Origin: Clostridia bacterium
GTDB taxonomy: Bacteria > Bacillota > Clostridia > Christensenellales > Borkfalkiaceae
DNA: 5,288 nt
Assembly: GCA_017616925.1 (NCBI GenBank)
Contig: JAFZXG010000053.1
Span: 1-5,288 of the forward strand
Reading direction: 5' to 3'
Shown: piece by piece, positions 5,265 to 5,288 of the stretch
How positions within the stretch are numbered: position 1 is the first letter of the stretch
Layout of the letters: the number at the start of each line of letters is the position of its first letter
The notes under the pieces: model-generated
Seen by the model: the letters and a program-made list of their open reading frames with translations, nothing else
Database searches by the model: none
Told to the model about the DNA's origin: nothing
Translations under genes and position numbers: made by a program

Positions 5265-5288
5265 CCGCCAACCCTTTTGGGTCGGCGG
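5265..5288 (-). terminator. GC-rich hairpin at the window edge, possible terminator of an upstream gene
   Basis: On the minus strand CCGCCGACCC (5279-5288) and GGGTTGGCGG (5265-5274) form a 10-bp stem around an AAAA loop. One pair is G-T, which pairs in minus-strand RNA but becomes an A-C mismatch in plus-strand RNA, so a minus-strand transcript is favoured. The stem is followed by GGGTTTGT (5257-5264), which is only a weak U-tract. It may be longer than seen, because its other end lies at or beyond the window edge. It could end an unseen upstream gene on the same strand. The stretch 5219-5264 between it and the promoter shows nothing else. Confidence 0.45.

Overview
The window is about 5.3 kb of bacterial chromosome with every gene on the minus strand. 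The organism is most likely a Gram-positive bacterium of the Bacillota, probably a Clostridia-like lineage. The grounds are an hrcA gene controlled by a CIRCE operator, two textbook sigma-A type promoters with 17-bp spacers, strong AGGAG or GGGGAG ribosome binding sites, a TTG start codon, and family-level similarity to clostridial PII-like and S24/S26 peptidase-like proteins. A finer placement, such as an uncultivated gut Clostridia lineage, is only a guess from the TCG- and GAA-rich codon use. No tRNA, rRNA, CRISPR array or mobile element was seen.

Reading in the direction of transcription (right to left), the window begins with an incomplete hairpin at the right edge (5265-5288), then a strong extended -10 promoter (5190-5218). 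This promoter drives a compact four-gene operon. The genes are a 510-residue membrane protein made of two DUF1538 repeats (3599-5131, TTG start), a 228-residue protein made of two PII-like domains (2900-3586), a small S24/S26 signal-peptidase-like protein (2403-2891), and proA, the gamma-glutamyl phosphate reductase of proline synthesis (1154-2410). Junctions are +12, +8 and -8 nt, so translational coupling is likely. An intrinsic terminator lies just after proA (1091-1137).

A separate heat-shock unit follows: a promoter (1011-1039), a CIRCE operator with one mismatched base (973-999), and hrcA (939 to the left edge, missing only its extreme C-terminus). hrcA is usually followed by grpE-dnaK-dnaJ, which would lie beyond the left edge.

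The most interesting part is the DUF1538-PII pair. Both partners are internally duplicated, and the two DUF1538 halves look like an inverted-topology repeat with matching acidic residues. This suggests an ion transporter gated by a nucleotide-sensing PII-like protein. Its co-transcription with proA raises the untested idea of a link between ion homeostasis and proline supply. A perfect 14-bp tandem duplication at the end of the PII-like gene has moved its stop codon.
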